A stretch of 5,701 nucleotides of DNA from Candidatus Lindowiibacteriota bacterium. Lineage in GTDB: Bacteria; Lindowbacteria; 2-12-FULL-62-27. The notes beneath the pieces were generated by a model. It was not told the DNA's origin. It ran no database searches and saw only the letters and a program-made list of their open reading frames with translations. A program made the translations under genes and the position numbers. Every line of letters starts with the position of its first letter. The first letter of the stretch is position 1. The stretch spans positions 1 through 5,701 of the forward strand of contig JAHFCY010000213.1 in NCBI GenBank assembly GCA_023249255.1, written 5' to 3'. Shown piece by piece: positions 4,683-5,701 of this stretch.

Positions 4683-5701
4683 GCCGCGTCCGCCTTTTCC
4701 GCAATGAGTCCCACGCGCCGTCTTGCGATGGGCGCCCGATCGCTCAATCTGGCATCGAGCATTTTTTCCACGTTTGCGGCGCCGAGGCGCATCATCGTCT
4801 GAGGGAACGTCTCGCCGGCGTTTCGCAGTTCGAGTGCGACGTCCAACAGCGCATCGAGGGTCGGCACGACCATTTCTTCCGTGACTCTTTTTCGGACGGT
4901 CTGTCCGATCGATACGCGCGGCTTGCCGGTCGCATCGGCTCCGATGGTTCCGCCGATGCTCAAGGTGTACGTGAACCGTTTTTCCTCGCCGACGGCGCCC
5001 ATCGATCCGACGAGGCCGATGTCGGCGACCTGCTGTTTGGCGCAACTGTTGGGGCATCCCGACACGCTGACGGTCAGACCGTTCAGCAAGTTTCGTTTGG
5101 CGGTATTTTCGGGCGCGTATGTTTTCAGAATGTCGCGAGCCGCTCCCTGCGAATTCGTCGCGGCGAGAATGCAAAATTCCGTTCCAACGCAGGACGTGAC
5201 GCGAAGACTCCGCGCGCGGTCTTTCATGCGAAGGCCCGCCTTCTCCAGGTCGGCCTTGAGGGAATTGATCGCCGACGTTTTCACCCACGGAATTTCGATT
5301 TCCTGCTCTTTAGTGAAGCAGGCCTCGCCCCGTCCGTGCCGTTTTACGAGCGCGGCCACCTCCCGGATCTGCCACGCGGGGATTTCCCCGAGCGTGATGT
5401 CCAGTTCCACGCACATGAACGCGGGGTCGCCGTCGCTGACCGGATCGGGTTTCGATTCCGGAATGGGGAACGCCATGTTTTCGGGAAGATTATTTTTCTC
5501 GGCAAAGACCTTTTCGAATTCGGCTATAAATTTTTCCCGGCCCCATTTCTCGATCAAAAATTTCAGCCGTGATTTGCCTTTCTCCCGCATGCCGTGTTTC
5601 ATGTGAATTTCAAAGACCGTCTGGCACACGGGCAGAACTTCCTGCGGCGTCACAAAATCCCGGATTTTGAATCCGAGCATCGGATTCGCGCCGAGACTTC
5701 C
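4679..5701 (-). CDS. Siroheme/4Fe-4S nitrite or sulfite reductase, C-terminal part (cut by right edge)
   Basis: This enzyme carries out six-electron reduction of nitrite to ammonium (or sulfite to sulfide) in the cytoplasm, most likely with ferredoxin. The window holds 340 residues and the frame is open to the right edge, so the ATG at 5680 is internal. A ferredoxin-like half-domain (about residues 90-160 counted from that Met) precedes the cofactor domain. In the cofactor domain Cys164, Cys170, Cys209 and Cys213 give C-x5-C-x38-C-x3-C, the exact spacing of E. coli CysI (434, 440, 479, 483). SGCPNSCAKQQVADIGLVG resembles assimilatory nitrite reductases more than typical sulfite reductases, and the P-II neighbour agrees. 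The substrate-binding basic residues are outside the window, so nitrite is preferred but not proven. The stop overlaps the P-II start. Confidence 0.9.
   Translation of the reverse strand, partial: GSLGANPMLGFKIRDFVTPQEVLPVCQTVFEIHMKHGMREKGKSRLKFLIEKWGREKFIAEFEKVFAEKNNLPENMAFPIPESKPDPVSDGDPAFMCVELDITLGEIPAWQIREVAALVKRHGRGEACFTKEQEIEIPWVKTSAINSLKADLEKAGLRMKDRARSLRVTSCVGTEFCILAATNSQGAARDILKTYAPENTAKRNLLNGLTVSVSGCPNSCAKQQVADIGLVGSMGAVGEEKRFTYTLSIGGTIGADATGKPRVSIGQTVRKRVTEEMVVPTLDALLDVALELRNAGETFPQTMMRLGAANVEKMLDARLSDRAPIARRRVGLIAEKADAA

Noticed and set aside
4683-5288. An in-frame upstream extension of the P-II frame that would give a 308-residue protein.
   Set aside because: The extra part is an Arg-rich shadow of the reductase frame, and the P-II fold begins exactly at the ATG overlapping the reductase stop.
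4664-5606. Long plus-strand frames opposite the reductase.
   Set aside because: They are antisense to a gene with exact siroheme/4Fe-4S cysteine spacing and show no motif of their own.

Overview
The window is from a Gram-negative bacterium of moderately high GC that I cannot place in a phylum. It carries a diderm outer-membrane porin, a peptidoglycan glycosyltransferase, N-formylmethionine handling genes and a ferredoxin-type nitrite/sulfite reductase. Coding is dense and genes in a cluster overlap by exactly 4 bp (GTGA, CTGA, ATGA).

Positions 1-2097, plus strand, hold a tight cluster: the C-terminal part of MurG (cut by the left edge), peptide deformylase (def) and methionyl-tRNA formyltransferase (fmt). 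MurG completes lipid II. Fmt formylates initiator Met-tRNA, and Def removes that formyl group from new proteins. The fmt reading frame appears to start at a CTG codon. The fmt stop codon overlaps the stop codon of a convergent outer-membrane porin (2094-3341, minus), so no intergenic space separates the two genes.

Positions 3342-4073 are mostly non-coding. They contain the porin leader and a possible promoter, an AT-rich tract, a plus-strand remnant of a DDE-type transposase N-terminus (about 3587-3892) and roughly 180 bp with no gene I can support.

Positions 4074-5701, minus strand, hold a siroheme/4Fe-4S nitrite/sulfite reductase cut by the right edge, which overlaps a P-II signalling protein by 4 bp. 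The P-II protein has a short, tyrosine-free T-loop resembling the NifI1 subgroup, which suggests nitrogen-status control of nitrite assimilation. Downstream lies a small antitoxin-like gene with no visible toxin. It has a good sigma70-type promoter placed so that its mRNA would be leaderless.

I see no CRISPR array, tRNA, rRNA, riboswitch or clearly new multi-gene system. The most unusual items are the P-II/reductase pairing, the CTG start of fmt, and the leaderless orphan antitoxin.
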